Positions 1 to 7,579 of a DNA stretch of 64,000 nucleotides are shown here, one piece after another; position 1 is the stretch's first letter, and each line of letters begins with the position of its first letter. The stretch is taken from NCBI RefSeq assembly GCF_014203715.1, contig NZ_JACHJP010000002.1, forward strand, positions 248,001 through 312,000. The letters are read 5' to 3'. Source of the stretch: Streptosporangium saharense. Its GTDB lineage: Bacteria > Actinomycetota > Actinomycetes > Streptosporangiales > Streptosporangiaceae. The notes under the pieces are model-generated. The model was not told the origin of the DNA. It saw nothing but the letters and a program-made list of their open reading frames with translations, and searched no databases. A program made the position numbers and the translations under genes.

Positions 1-2
1 TG

Positions 3-422
3 TGGCTGCTCGCCGCCGGAATCGTGGCCCTCGACTTCGCGGTCCAGGCCGTGCACGTGAGCAACCAGCACCTGCTCACCGCCGCGTATCCGGGTCGGAC
101 CAGCGGCGTCATCGGCGGCTACATGGTCTTCTACTCGTTCGGCTCCGCCCTCGGCGCGGCCACGACCACCGCCGTCTTCACCGCCCACGGCTGGGTGGGT
201 TCCAGCCTTCTCGGGGCCGGATTCGCGGCCTGCGCGCTGGCCGTCTGGGCGGGCCTCCAACCGGGGAAACCGCGACGCGATGAGGCCCCTCGACCGAGAT
301 TCGATCAAGGGGCCTCATCCACGGGTGGTCGAGTGTGGATCAGCAGATGGAGTGGACGGCGTCGACCCCACCCAGGCCACGGTCGGGCACTGAGACCTCG
401 CCACCGTTGGGCGGCACGGTGA
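3..422 (+). CDS. MFS transporter, C-terminal part (5' end outside window)
   Basis: The window opens inside this gene. The visible 139 residues contain two hydrophobic helices (about residues 40-60 and 66-82 of the fragment) separated by the short polar stretch typical of the last two helices of a major facilitator exporter. The text AYPGRTSGVIGGYMVFYSFG is typical of the helix 10-11 region of the family. The natural C-terminus should lie near position 280, but this frame has no stop there. It runs through a strong hairpin at 279-319 and stops at 422, inside the convergent neighbour. A TGA in the next frame sits at 281-283, so a one-base shift or a recent stop loss is possible. The substrate cannot be told. 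Confidence 0.75.
   Translation, partial: WLLAAGIVALDFAVQAVHVSNQHLLTAAYPGRTSGVIGGYMVFYSFGSALGAATTTAVFTAHGWVGSSLLGAGFAACALAVWAGLQPGKPRRDEAPRPRFDQGASSTGGRVWISRWSGRRRPHPGHGRALRPRHRWAAR
279..319. terminator. Bidirectional intrinsic terminator
   Basis: A perfect 12-bp inverted repeat (GATGAGGCCCCT at 279-290 and its complement at 308-319) with a 17-nt loop lies between the MFS fragment and the convergent secreted-protein gene. It can serve both. The MFS reading frame passes through it, which is unusual. Confidence 0.75.
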
Positions 423-735
423 CGATGTGCTCCCACCGGTTCTCTCCGGCGAGCCAGTTGGCCAGGTTGACCCGGTAGGCGGTGTTGTTGACGGCGGCGC
501 GGGTCTTGTCGCTGTATCCCTGGGCGCCGATGTTGTTGAACCAGCACCCCTCGGGAAGGGTGAGGAAGCGCCTGCCCGCGCCGTCGAACAGGCAGACACT
601 GTCGTTGGAGCAGTTCAGGTTGGAAGCCGCGTTCACGGCCGCCTGGGCGGGCACGGCGCCCGCCGTGAAGGCGGCGGCCAGAACCACGGCACCGGTCAGC
701 GCCAACCGCGCGACACCGGCGGACACACTGGTCAT
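340..735 (-). CDS. Secreted peptidase inhibitor I36-like protein
   Basis: This 131-residue protein has an Arg-containing N-terminus, a hydrophobic core and an AQA cleavage site near residue 32, so it should be exported by Sec. The mature part has four cysteines (NC, VC, GC and a C-terminal C) and the layout CLFDGAG...CWFNNIG of the small beta/gamma-crystallin-like inhibitor family I36 found in actinomycetes. The start at 735 is preceded by GGGAGAG at a suitable distance. A longer frame upstream has no ribosome-binding site. The I36 name rests on cysteine and aromatic layout. Inhibitory activity is not shown. Confidence 0.6.
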   Translation of the reverse strand: MTSVSAGVARLALTGAVVLAAAFTAGAVPAQAAVNAASNLNCSNDSVCLFDGAGRRFLTLPEGCWFNNIGAQGYSDKTRAAVNNTAYRVNLANWLAGENRWEHIVTVPPNGGEVSVPDRGLGGVDAVHSIC

Positions 736-1429
736 TCTCACGATCTCTCCCGGCAGGTCGAAGGTGGAGTGAACCCGTGATGCCGGACATAGCCTCCCGG
801 TCATCACTTTGGGTGATCGAGCGACTTCATGGTGTCAGCGCCGCCGATCCCGCGCCACTCTTTTTCCAGGTCGCCCTAGCCTGGCCTTCGTCTGGCGCAC
901 TTCGAGTGAGACCCCGCTCATCCGCGCATTCGCCAGGGCGGCCACAGACATCCAGCGACCGGCGGGGAGCGACGCGGACGGCGTCTCCGTACCAGGAGAG
1001 CCGACGCGGCGAGCGCATACCGTGATCCATCCCGGTTCCCACCGGCTGATCAGACGCGAGACCGTCACCGCGAGGAGTTTGCCCGGGTCACAAATGGCGT
1101 AGAAGGCGGTGATCCTCGCCGTCGACGGTCCCGATCGGGAAGACCCCTGTGGGAAACCGTGCCGTGGACCTTTGAGCAGGTCGTGGATGTCAACGCCGCG
1201 CTGGAGGACGACCTCTACTCTCGGAACTTCCGGAACATGACCGCTTACCGGGCGTTCGAGCCGAAGTTGTTCTGACACCGGGTACGGCACGCCGTCGACA
1301 GTGCCTGGAACGATCCATATGCGAGCCCTCGGCGAGGCGGCCTACCATCCCGGGGTCTGGGGCGCCGCCGCGAGACCACGGCAGCGGACGCGGCGGCCCC
1401 ATCGCCCATCCGGAGACCAGAGGAGCGAC
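736..1429. other. Gene-poor stretch of about 690 bp
   Basis: No complete gene is supported here. The reading frames are short, lack ribosome-binding sites and look unlike proteins, except for the coding remnant annotated at 1141-1275. The 5' half should hold the promoter of the leftward secreted-protein gene. Confidence 0.6.
1141..1275 (+). pseudogene. Orphan C-terminal coding remnant
   Basis: The frame ending in TGA at 1273-1275 encodes a natural-looking C-terminus (WETVPWTFEQVVDVNAALED, then RNFRNMTAYRAFEPKLF), with balanced composition unlike the Arg/Pro-rich text of non-coding frames around it. No start codon or ribosome-binding site precedes it, and further upstream the frame becomes Arg-rich. 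It looks like the last 45 or so codons of a gene whose 5' part has been lost or replaced. The family is not recognised. Confidence 0.35.
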
Positions 1430-2314
1430 GTGACGATTTTAGTGACGGGGGCGACCGGCAACATCGGTCGGCATGTGGTGCGGGGGCTGGTCGGCGCGGG
1501 CCAGCGGGTGCGCGCCATGGTCCGCGATCCACGAGCGGCCAGGACACGCCTGCCCGAGGGCGTCGAGCTGGTCCAGGGGGATTTCACCCGTCCCGAAACC
1601 TGGCCGGACGCGCTGCGGTCGGTCGAGCGGGTCTACCTGTTCCCGTACGCCCATGACCTCGGATTCGTGGAGAAGGCCGCGGCGGCGGGTGTGCGCAGGT
1701 TCGTGACGCACTCGGCCGCCGCGGCGGGGTTCGCCCCGTCCGACGACCCGAGCGCGCTTGGCCGTCATCTGGAGGAGGAACGGCGGGCCCATCGTGGGCT
1801 TGAGCTGGAAGTCGAGGCCACCGGCAGGGAGTGGACACACATCCGCCCGGGGCTGCTCGCCGTACGCGCCCTCGGTTGGGCGGACCGGATCCGCACGGAG
1901 CGGACGGTGCGCGAGCCGTACGCCACCTCGGGGTATCCGCTGGTTCACGAGGCGGACGTGGCCGAGGTCGCGGTGGCCGCGCTGTTGACCGACGAGCATC
2001 TCGGGGCGGCGTACACGATCACGGGTCCGGTCAAGGTCACCCAGGCCGAGCAGGCGGCGGCGATCGGTGCCGCCATCGGTGAGCGGGTGCGGTTCGAGGA
2101 GCTGACCCCGGCGCGGGCCCGCGCGCTGTGGCTCGGGGAGGGCTGCCCACCGAAGATGGCCGACTGGCTGATCGAGCTGCTGGCCGACGCCGTAGATGGC
2201 ACCGGGGTGCTGGCGCCGACCGGGACGTATGAGGAGATCACCGGCCGACCGCCCCGAACCTTCGCCAGATGGGCCGGCGACCACGCGGCGGACTTCCTCG
2301 GGGAGGCGGCGTGA
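1430..2314 (+). CDS. NmrA-family NAD(P)H-binding oxidoreductase, copy 1
   Basis: The product has 294 residues and is an atypical short-chain dehydrogenase. An N-terminal Rossmann motif VTGATGNIG (residues 5-13) follows the GTG start, and AMVRDPRAA follows the second strand as the NADP-binding loop. The rest resembles NmrA-like quinone or triphenylmethane reductases and redox-sensing proteins that lack the YxxxK pair. The GTG at 1430 is chosen because AGAGGAGCG precedes it and the Rossmann strand begins at once. An upstream ATG at 1301 would add a tail without homology. The gene overlaps the next, related gene by four bases, so both are probably made from one mRNA. The substrate is unknown. 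Confidence 0.8.
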   Translation: MTILVTGATGNIGRHVVRGLVGAGQRVRAMVRDPRAARTRLPEGVELVQGDFTRPETWPDALRSVERVYLFPYAHDLGFVEKAAAAGVRRFVTHSAAAAGFAPSDDPSALGRHLEEERRAHRGLELEVEATGREWTHIRPGLLAVRALGWADRIRTERTVREPYATSGYPLVHEADVAEVAVAALLTDEHLGAAYTITGPVKVTQAEQAAAIGAAIGERVRFEELTPARARALWLGEGCPPKMADWLIELLADAVDGTGVLAPTGTYEEITGRPPRTFARWAGDHAADFLGEAA

Positions 2315-3147
2315 CGATCCTGGTGACCGGGGCGACCGGCGTGGTGGGCAGGCGGGTCGTCGCGGAACTGCTGGGGGCGGGCCGTGCCGTACGGGCGCTG
2401 ACCCGTCGTCCCGCGACCGCCGCGCTGCCCGGTGAGGTCGAGTTGCACGAGGGGGATCTGGAGCGTCCCGAGTCGCTGCGGGAGGCGCTGACCGGCGCGG
2501 AGCGGCTCTACCTGTTCCCCGTGCCGCGGACGGCCGCCGAGGTCGTCGCGCTGGCGGTGGAGTCAGGAGTGCGGCGGATCGTGGACCTGTCGGGTGCCGG
2601 GGCCGACGACGCGGCGTTCGGCGACGGCTACCGCGTGGTCGAGCGTGCCGTCGAGGCGTCCGGCCTGGACTGGACCCACGTCCGTCCCGGGGAGTTCGCG
2701 GGCAACTGGCTGGACTGGGCGCCCTCGATCCGCGCCGACCGGATCGTGCGACGGCCGTACGGCGGGGCGGTGACCCAGCCGACGCACGAGGCAGACGTCG
2801 CCGCCGTGGCCGTGGCCGCCCTTCTCGGGGAGGGGCACGCGGGCCGTACCCACACCTTCGCCGGACCGCAGGCGCTCACCGTCGCCGAGCAGGCCGAGAC
2901 GATCGGGCGGGCGCTGGGGGAGCGGGTGCGGTTCGAGGAGCAGGATCCGGTGACGGCGCGGGAGCAGTGGATACGGGACGGCTATCCGGCCGACATCGTG
3001 GACTGGCTGTTCGGCATGTGGGCCAGGTCGGCGCACGACCCCGCCCCGGTCAACGAGGAGTGGGCGACGCTCGTCCCCCGCCTCACCGGCCGCCCGGCCA
3101 GGACCTTCGCCGAGTGGGCCTCCGACCACGCGGCGGCCTTCAGATAG
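2311..3147 (+). CDS. NmrA-family NAD(P)H-binding oxidoreductase, copy 2
   Basis: This is a 278-residue paralogue of the preceding gene. It shares the opening TILVTGATG, the phrases RLYLFP and VYLFP at the same place, GERVRFEE, and the closing pattern of GRPARTFAEWASDHAAAF. The two share a GTGA stop-start overlap, the sign of a tandem duplication kept in one transcript. Like copy 1 it has the Rossmann fold of NmrA/SDR-a proteins and should bind NADP(H). The two copies differ most in the middle substrate region, so they may form a heterodimer or have split substrates; that is inference. Confidence 0.8.
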   Translation: MTILVTGATGVVGRRVVAELLGAGRAVRALTRRPATAALPGEVELHEGDLERPESLREALTGAERLYLFPVPRTAAEVVALAVESGVRRIVDLSGAGADDAAFGDGYRVVERAVEASGLDWTHVRPGEFAGNWLDWAPSIRADRIVRRPYGGAVTQPTHEADVAAVAVAALLGEGHAGRTHTFAGPQALTVAEQAETIGRALGERVRFEEQDPVTAREQWIRDGYPADIVDWLFGMWARSAHDPAPVNEEWATLVPRLTGRPARTFAEWASDHAAAFR

Positions 3148-3150
3148 TTC

Positions 3151-3167
3151 CGGGGGCAGGTGCCCCG
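3151..3167 (+). terminator. Short hairpin after the NmrA pair
   Basis: GGGGC and GCCCC arms lie four bases after the stop of copy 2 and are followed by GTTGT. The stem is short, so this is a weak terminator candidate. Confidence 0.35.
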
Positions 3168-3212
3168 TTGTAATGGTTGTAGTGCACTAAGCCATGACAT
3201 CACCCTGGATGG

Positions 3213-3404
3213 GTGAACGCCTACCTGCGATGCCCCTCGTGCGCCTGGACGTCCCCGGTGACGGCCTCTGTCTCCGCCCACCACAGTTCGGAAGGGGCGG
3301 TGCGGTACCTGCGGTGCGTGTGCGGGCAGTGGCTGGTGACGTTGGGAGGTGCGTTGAGCGCCACGGCCGGTAGGTCCGACATGATCACCCCAGAAAAGCA
3401 CTGA
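3213..3404 (+). CDS. Small zinc-ribbon-like protein
   Basis: A 63-residue product begins at GTG 3213 with NAYLRCPSCAW and has a second cysteine pair in RYLRCVCGQW. Two such knuckles about 30 residues apart suggest a small metal-binding ribbon. The sequence is compact and protein-like, while other frames here are not. No obvious ribosome-binding site precedes the GTG. It stands alone between the NmrA pair and a secreted protein. No function can be assigned. Confidence 0.5.
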   Translation: MNAYLRCPSCAWTSPVTASVSAHHSSEGAVRYLRCVCGQWLVTLGGALSATAGRSDMITPEKH

Positions 3405-3528
3405 ATCCCACAGAACGGACATCCGCGCGGGGTTACGTTAACACAGCCGTTACGTTAGATAGCGACCTGATTACTCTCGGTAGCATGACGGGTGGTGACT
3501 CTCCTACCTCAGAAAGGACACCACCCCC

Positions 3529-3840
3529 ATGCGTTTCTCCAGCCACCTGTTCACCATCACCCTCGCCGCTGTCTCGGCGGCCGGAGCCCTGGCCGTCGCG
3601 GCTCCCGCCCAGGCCGACGCCACCCCCACCTACACCTGTGACCAGGCCCAGCCCGGCCGCATCGTGCTGGGCCACGGCAACTGCGCCGCCTCCAACGGAG
3701 CGAGCGCGCAGGGCGAGTTCCAGGGCGAGTCGCTGGTGGTCACCCGCCAGGCGCCGCAACTGAAGTTCCACTGCCGGGACGGGGGCCGCGCGCAACTGCC
3801 GGACGGTGTCGTCGCACTCGGCTGCCAGCGGGTTCCGTAG
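3529..3840 (+). CDS. Small secreted cysteine-containing protein
   Basis: This 103-residue precursor has a clear Sec signal peptide (a short basic start, a hydrophobic Ala/Leu/Val core, and APAQA near residue 27). The mature part of about 75 residues has four cysteines (YTCDQ, GNCAA, FHCRD, LGCQR), probably two disulphides. The ATG follows GAAAGGA at a suitable distance, and a strong terminator lies 60 bp after the stop. The family is not recognised. It resembles many short exported actinomycete proteins without assigned roles. Confidence 0.65.
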   Translation: MRFSSHLFTITLAAVSAAGALAVAAPAQADATPTYTCDQAQPGRIVLGHGNCAASNGASAQGEFQGESLVVTRQAPQLKFHCRDGGRAQLPDGVVALGCQRVP

Positions 3841-3903
3841 GCGGTTCAAACACCTTCCGCCCCGCGTACGGCCAGGCGCGCGGGACCAGCCGAACCCAGA
3901 ACG

Positions 3904-3943
3904 AAGCCCCAGGCTCACGGCCACGATCGCGAGCCTGGGGCTT
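3904..3943. terminator. Strong intrinsic terminator
   Basis: A perfect 13-bp stem (AAGCCCCAGGCTC at 3904-3916 with its complement at 3931-3943) and a 14-nt loop is followed by TTGTGTT. It separates the secreted-protein gene from the convergent XRE regulator and can act on both strands. Confidence 0.85.
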
Positions 3944-3966
3944 TTGTGTTGTTCCGCATTCATGTG

Positions 3967-4575
3967 TCAGGTTCTGCGGGAGATGACCATGATGTATTCG
4001 CAGGGGGCGTTCGTTCGGTTGGCGAAGCCGTGGTCCGCGTCGGCCTGGAGGAAAAGGGAGTCGCCCGCATTCAGGGTCTCGCTGATTCCGCCGATCGCGA
4101 CGGTGAGGGTGCCTTGGAGCACCACGAGTTGTTTCTCCGTACCCGGCGGATACGCGGGCAGCAGTCCGGTGGAGACCTGGGCGGGGAGGTAGTGGACGAT
4201 CATCTCGGCTCCTCCCGCGCCCGGGGCCGCCGACACCATGTGCCGCTCGAAGCCGGTTTCCGGGTCGCGGAAGACAGGGCGGTCGTTCTTGCGCATGACG
4301 ATGGCCACACCGGACGCGGCAGCGGCCGGAGCGCCGATCAGGTCCGAGAGTGACGCGTCGAGCGCGTGGGCGATCCTGGACGCGACGCCGATCGTCGGGC
4401 TCTTCTCGCCGCGTTCGACCTTGGACAGCATCGCCCGGCTGACCGAGGACTGTGTGGAGAGCTGTTCCAGTGTCAGGCCGGCCTCCTCGCGGCGTCGCCG
4501 CACGTTACCGCCGAACGCCCCGGCCAGGTCGTCACCGTGCTGCGGCTCGTCCGCGTTCCCGTCTTGCTCGACCAC
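3967..4575 (-). CDS. XRE-family regulator with C-terminal cupin sensor domain
   Basis: The 202-residue protein has an N-terminal Cro/CI helix-turn-helix (GLTLEQLSTQSSVSRAMLSK, about residues 33-52) and a C-terminal cupin_2 barrel (about residues 120-190, with LVVLQGTLTVAIGG and LNAGDSLFLQ). This layout is that of the HipB/PuuR-type repressors that bind a small ligand in the cupin. It is transcribed away from an MBL-fold hydrolase. The 96-bp gap holds two related 14-bp repeats, so it probably controls that gene and itself. The ligand is not evident. Confidence 0.85.
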   Translation of the reverse strand: MVEQDGNADEPQHGDDLAGAFGGNVRRRREEAGLTLEQLSTQSSVSRAMLSKVERGEKSPTIGVASRIAHALDASLSDLIGAPAAAASGVAIVMRKNDRPVFRDPETGFERHMVSAAPGAGGAEMIVHYLPAQVSTGLLPAYPPGTEKQLVVLQGTLTVAIGGISETLNAGDSLFLQADADHGFANRTNAPCEYIMVISRRT

Positions 4576-4621
4576 CGTGCTCCTCGATTGATGGGGACTT
4601 CGCTGCCCATAGTGTAGGGTT

Positions 4622-4654
4622 TCTCCTAAAGAAGAAATGATCTCCTATGGGAGA
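4622..4654. promoter_or_regulatory. Twin repeats, candidate operator of the XRE regulator
   Basis: TCTCCTAAAGAAGA (4622-4635) and TCTCCTATGGGAGA (4641-4654) are two related sites 19 bp apart, the second nearly a perfect inverted repeat. They lie between the divergent XRE and MBL genes, just upstream of the MBL start, where a repressor would act. About two helical turns of spacing would place two dimers on one face. Confidence 0.55.
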
Positions 4655-4671
4655 CATGTAATGGAGGTTCC

Positions 4672-5490
4672 ATGCGTCTGGTCTCGGGTGGCCGGCACCA
4701 TGCCACGTTCGAATTCGGCGATCTGCGGGTGGTCTCGCTGCGAGACGGATACATCGACATGCCGCCGACCCGGCTCCGCGACGAGGACGGGTGCGCGCTC
4801 GGCGAGCTGCCGGCCGTTGTCCCCCTGGTCGGCGACAACCTGCGGCTGTCGGTCAACGCCTTCTTCGTCACCGACGGCACGCGGTCGGTCCTCATCGACA
4901 CCGGGGCGTCCAACGCCTGGCACGACCCCACCATGGGACTGATCTACGACGCGCTCGACGAAGCGGGAATCGACCGCGCGCACATCACCGACGTGGCCAT
5001 CACCCACAACCACGAGGACCACGTGAGCGGCCTGATCGCGCCGGACGGTTCAGAGGCGTTCGCCAAACTCGAGCGCGTGTGGATCGGCGCGGGCGACACC
5101 TCGGTGTTCACCGGGCGGCTTGAGCCGGTCCGCGACCGGGTCGTCCCCGTGTCGGAGAAGGTCGCGATCAACGACTGGACCACCGCGATCCCGACACCGG
5201 GCCACACACCCGGTCACACCGTCTACGAGGTCAGGAGCGGCACCGGCCGCCTTCTCGTCTGGGGCGACACCGTTCACGTTCCCACGCTCCAGTTCGATCA
5301 GCCGAAAGTGTCCTGGGAGTTCGACGGCGACCAGCCCCAGGCCCGCGCCGCACGAGCGGCCCTCCTCGAACGCCTGGTCCAACCGCATCACTTCGTGGCC
5401 GGCGCCCACCTCGACTCACCCGGCATCGCCCGCGTGACCCCCTCCGGCGAGGGTTACGCGCTGGAATACCTCGCACCACCGATCGGCTGA
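4672..5490 (+). CDS. MBL-fold metallo-hydrolase
   Basis: A 272-residue metallo-beta-lactamase-fold enzyme. The metal motif HxHxDH is seen as THNHEDHVSG (about residues 109-118). Further ligands fit HTPGHT (near 186-191), the Asp of WGDTVH, and the His of AGAHLD near the C-terminus. The ATG follows TGGAGG at proper spacing. It is divergent from the XRE-cupin gene and probably regulated by it. Its last 37 bases overlap the 3' end of the convergent oxidoreductase. The family includes lactonases, thioesterases and other hydrolases; the substrate cannot be told. Confidence 0.85.
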   Translation: MRLVSGGRHHATFEFGDLRVVSLRDGYIDMPPTRLRDEDGCALGELPAVVPLVGDNLRLSVNAFFVTDGTRSVLIDTGASNAWHDPTMGLIYDALDEAGIDRAHITDVAITHNHEDHVSGLIAPDGSEAFAKLERVWIGAGDTSVFTGRLEPVRDRVVPVSEKVAINDWTTAIPTPGHTPGHTVYEVRSGTGRLLVWGDTVHVPTLQFDQPKVSWEFDGDQPQARAARAALLERLVQPHHFVAGAHLDSPGIARVTPSGEGYALEYLAPPIG

Positions 5491-6494
5491 TCGATCCTGT
5501 CGGTTGCGGACTGCAGCACGAGCCGACCGTTGACCTCGCCGTTCTCCAGTCTGCGGTGTGCCTGGGCGGCCAGTGACAGGGGGAGCCGGTCGGCGATTCG
5601 GGGGCGCCATGGAGTGGCGCGGAGCAGGAAGACGACGCCGTCGGCCGCGTCGGCGAGGTCGGTGACGGAGGCGTTGCTGATGGCGAACCCGGTGACGGAG
5701 GCGTCACGGGTGTAGAGCGGGCCGAGCGGCAGCGTCGGGGTGGCGTGCAGCCCGGCCATCACCACCAGGCGTCCGCCGTTGGCGAGGAGGCCGACCCCGG
5801 TGGCCAGGTCCCCGTGCCCCGAGGTGTCCACCCACACGTGGTAGCCGTCGGGCGTCGCCGTACGCAAACCGGCGGGTAGGTCCGGGTCGCGGTAGTCGAG
5901 GACTTCGGCGGCGCCCAGCGCGCGGACGGAGGAGAAGTCCTCGGGACGCGCGGTGGCGATCACGCGTGCGCCCGCCGCCACGGCCAGGGCGACGGCCGCG
6001 GACCCGACGTTGCCCGCACCGCCGCCGACGTGGACGTTCTCCCCGGCCCGCAGCCGTCCGTGCCGGAACAGGGCGAGCCAGGCGGTCGCGGCCGGGTGGG
6101 CGGCGGCCACCAGGTCGGCCGGGTCGAGGTCCGGTGGGGCCGGATAGAGCCGGTCCGCGGCGACCACGGCGTACTCGGCGAAGGAACCCTGCCGCCCCGC
6201 GTGCCCAAGACTGTTGCACCACACCGGCTGTCCCTGGACGAATCCGGCCACACCGGGCCCCACGGCGGCGACCTCGCCGACCAGGTCCCGGCCGATCACG
6301 AACGGCGACGGCATCGGTGTGGGGTAGGCGCCCGACCGCACGAAGACGTCCACCGGATCGGCGGCGACCAGCCGTACCCGCACCAGGACGTCGGTCGGAC
6401 CGATGACCGGCACCGGTATCCGGCCGTACCGGATGGCCTCGGCGGGGCCGGGGGCCGTGACATAGGCGGCGTGCATGTGCGTGGGCAGGGACAT
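5454..6494 (-). CDS. NADPH:quinone reductase-type zinc-independent alcohol dehydrogenase
   Basis: This is a 346-residue medium-chain dehydrogenase of the QOR branch. It has a GroES-like N-terminal domain (VLVRVRLVAADPVDVFVRSG), a nucleotide-binding motif GGGAGNVGSAA near residues 140-150, and the NADP-binding loop with ATARPED. It lacks the catalytic-zinc Cys/His set, as expected for quinone or enone reductases. The start at 6494 has GGAG seven bases upstream. The 3' end overlaps the MBL gene by 37 bp, tail to tail. The true acceptor is unknown. Confidence 0.82.
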   Translation of the reverse strand: MSLPTHMHAAYVTAPGPAEAIRYGRIPVPVIGPTDVLVRVRLVAADPVDVFVRSGAYPTPMPSPFVIGRDLVGEVAAVGPGVAGFVQGQPVWCNSLGHAGRQGSFAEYAVVAADRLYPAPPDLDPADLVAAAHPAATAWLALFRHGRLRAGENVHVGGGAGNVGSAAVALAVAAGARVIATARPEDFSSVRALGAAEVLDYRDPDLPAGLRTATPDGYHVWVDTSGHGDLATGVGLLANGGRLVVMAGLHATPTLPLGPLYTRDASVTGFAISNASVTDLADAADGVVFLLRATPWRPRIADRLPLSLAAQAHRRLENGEVNGRLVLQSATDRIDQPIGGARYSSA

Positions 6495-6595
6495 CGGTGC
6501 GCTCCGTCGTGCTCGTGATCCTCGGGGATACATGAAACGGGAAACGCTCGGCCGTACCGGAGGTGGTCCGGTACGGCCTGGCCCAGAGCCACGGG

Positions 6596-7423
6596 TCAGG
6601 AGCGGAGGAACTCCAGCAGGTCGGCGTTGAACTTCTCCTTGGAGCCGGGCACCAGCGCGATGCCGTGTGAGCCGCCCTTGTAGACCTTGTAGGTGGAGTT
6701 CTGAATGATCTTCGAGGACTTGTCGGCGGACGCCGCGATCGGCACGATCTGGTCGTCGTCGCCGTGGATGATCAGGGTGGGAATGTCGAACTTCTTCAGG
6801 TCCTCGGTGAAGTCGGTGGCGGAGAAGGCGTCCACGCAGGCCACCCCGGCCTCGATGTTCTCGGCCATGGCCATCAGCCAGAAGGCGTCCTTGTTGCCCT
6901 GCGTCACCTTGTTGCCTGGCCGGTTGGCGCCGAAGAAGCCCTCCGCCGAGTCCTTCCAGAACTGCGAGCGTTCGGTGAGGATGCCGGTCTTCAGCTTGTC
7001 GAACACCTCCTGGGGAGTGCCCTCGGGGTTTTTGTCCGTCTTGAGCATGAGCGGCGGGACCGCCGACAGCAGGACGGCCTTGCCGATGCGGGAGGTGCCG
7101 TGCCTGCCGATGTAGCGGGCCAGTTCTCCGCCTCCCATGGAGTGCGCGACCAGCGTGACGTCGTGCAGGTCGAGATCGTTGATGAGGTCGTTGAGATCGT
7201 CGGCGAAGGTGTCGAAGTCGTAGCCGCCGTGGGGGTGGTCGGAGCGGCCGTGTCCACGGCGGTCGTGCGCGATCGCCCGGAAGCCGTTGTCCTTGACCAG
7301 CTTCAACTGGTCCTGCCAGGCGTCGGCGTTCAGCGGCCAGCCGTGGATGAAGATGACCGGCGGCCCGCTGCCCCAGTCGTAGAAGAAGAGCCGTGTTCCG
7401 TCGCGCGTGGTGACGTAAGGCAT
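6596..7423 (-). CDS. Alpha/beta hydrolase, non-haem chloroperoxidase type
   Basis: This is a 275-residue alpha/beta hydrolase. The oxyanion-hole strand IFIHGWPLNAD, HDRRGHGRSD, the nucleophile elbow VAHSMGGGEL (Ser near 96), the acid IHGDDDQIVP and the catalytic His in GGSHGI form a complete triad in the order of the non-haem haloperoxidase/esterase family. The ATG at 7423 follows GGGAGGG at good spacing and begins with PYVTTRDGTRLFFYDWG, the usual start. An upstream in-frame extension has no homology. It may act as an esterase or perhydrolase. Confidence 0.85.
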   Translation of the reverse strand: MPYVTTRDGTRLFFYDWGSGPPVIFIHGWPLNADAWQDQLKLVKDNGFRAIAHDRRGHGRSDHPHGGYDFDTFADDLNDLINDLDLHDVTLVAHSMGGGELARYIGRHGTSRIGKAVLLSAVPPLMLKTDKNPEGTPQEVFDKLKTGILTERSQFWKDSAEGFFGANRPGNKVTQGNKDAFWLMAMAENIEAGVACVDAFSATDFTEDLKKFDIPTLIIHGDDDQIVPIAASADKSSKIIQNSTYKVYKGGSHGIALVPGSKEKFNADLLEFLRS

Positions 7424-7540
7424 GCCGTACCCTCCCGAAAAGGTTCGTCTTGAAGGCGCAGGGAGGCGATACCGCTGGGCACGGCGAGGTAAGGCCAAGG
7501 TGAGGTCTGCGGATTTTTGCCCATTTATCCGTACGGCCTG

Positions 7541-7560
7541 CCCCGCCTCAAGCGGCGGGG
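7541..7560 (-). terminator. Hairpin after the catalase gene
   Basis: CCCCGCC (7541-7547) pairs with GGCGGGG (7554-7560) around a 6-nt loop, about 20 bp beyond the catalase stop in the leftward direction. An A-rich run but no clean U tract follows. Confidence 0.5.
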
Positions 7561-7579
7561 CGGGCGGCACGGAGAGTTC

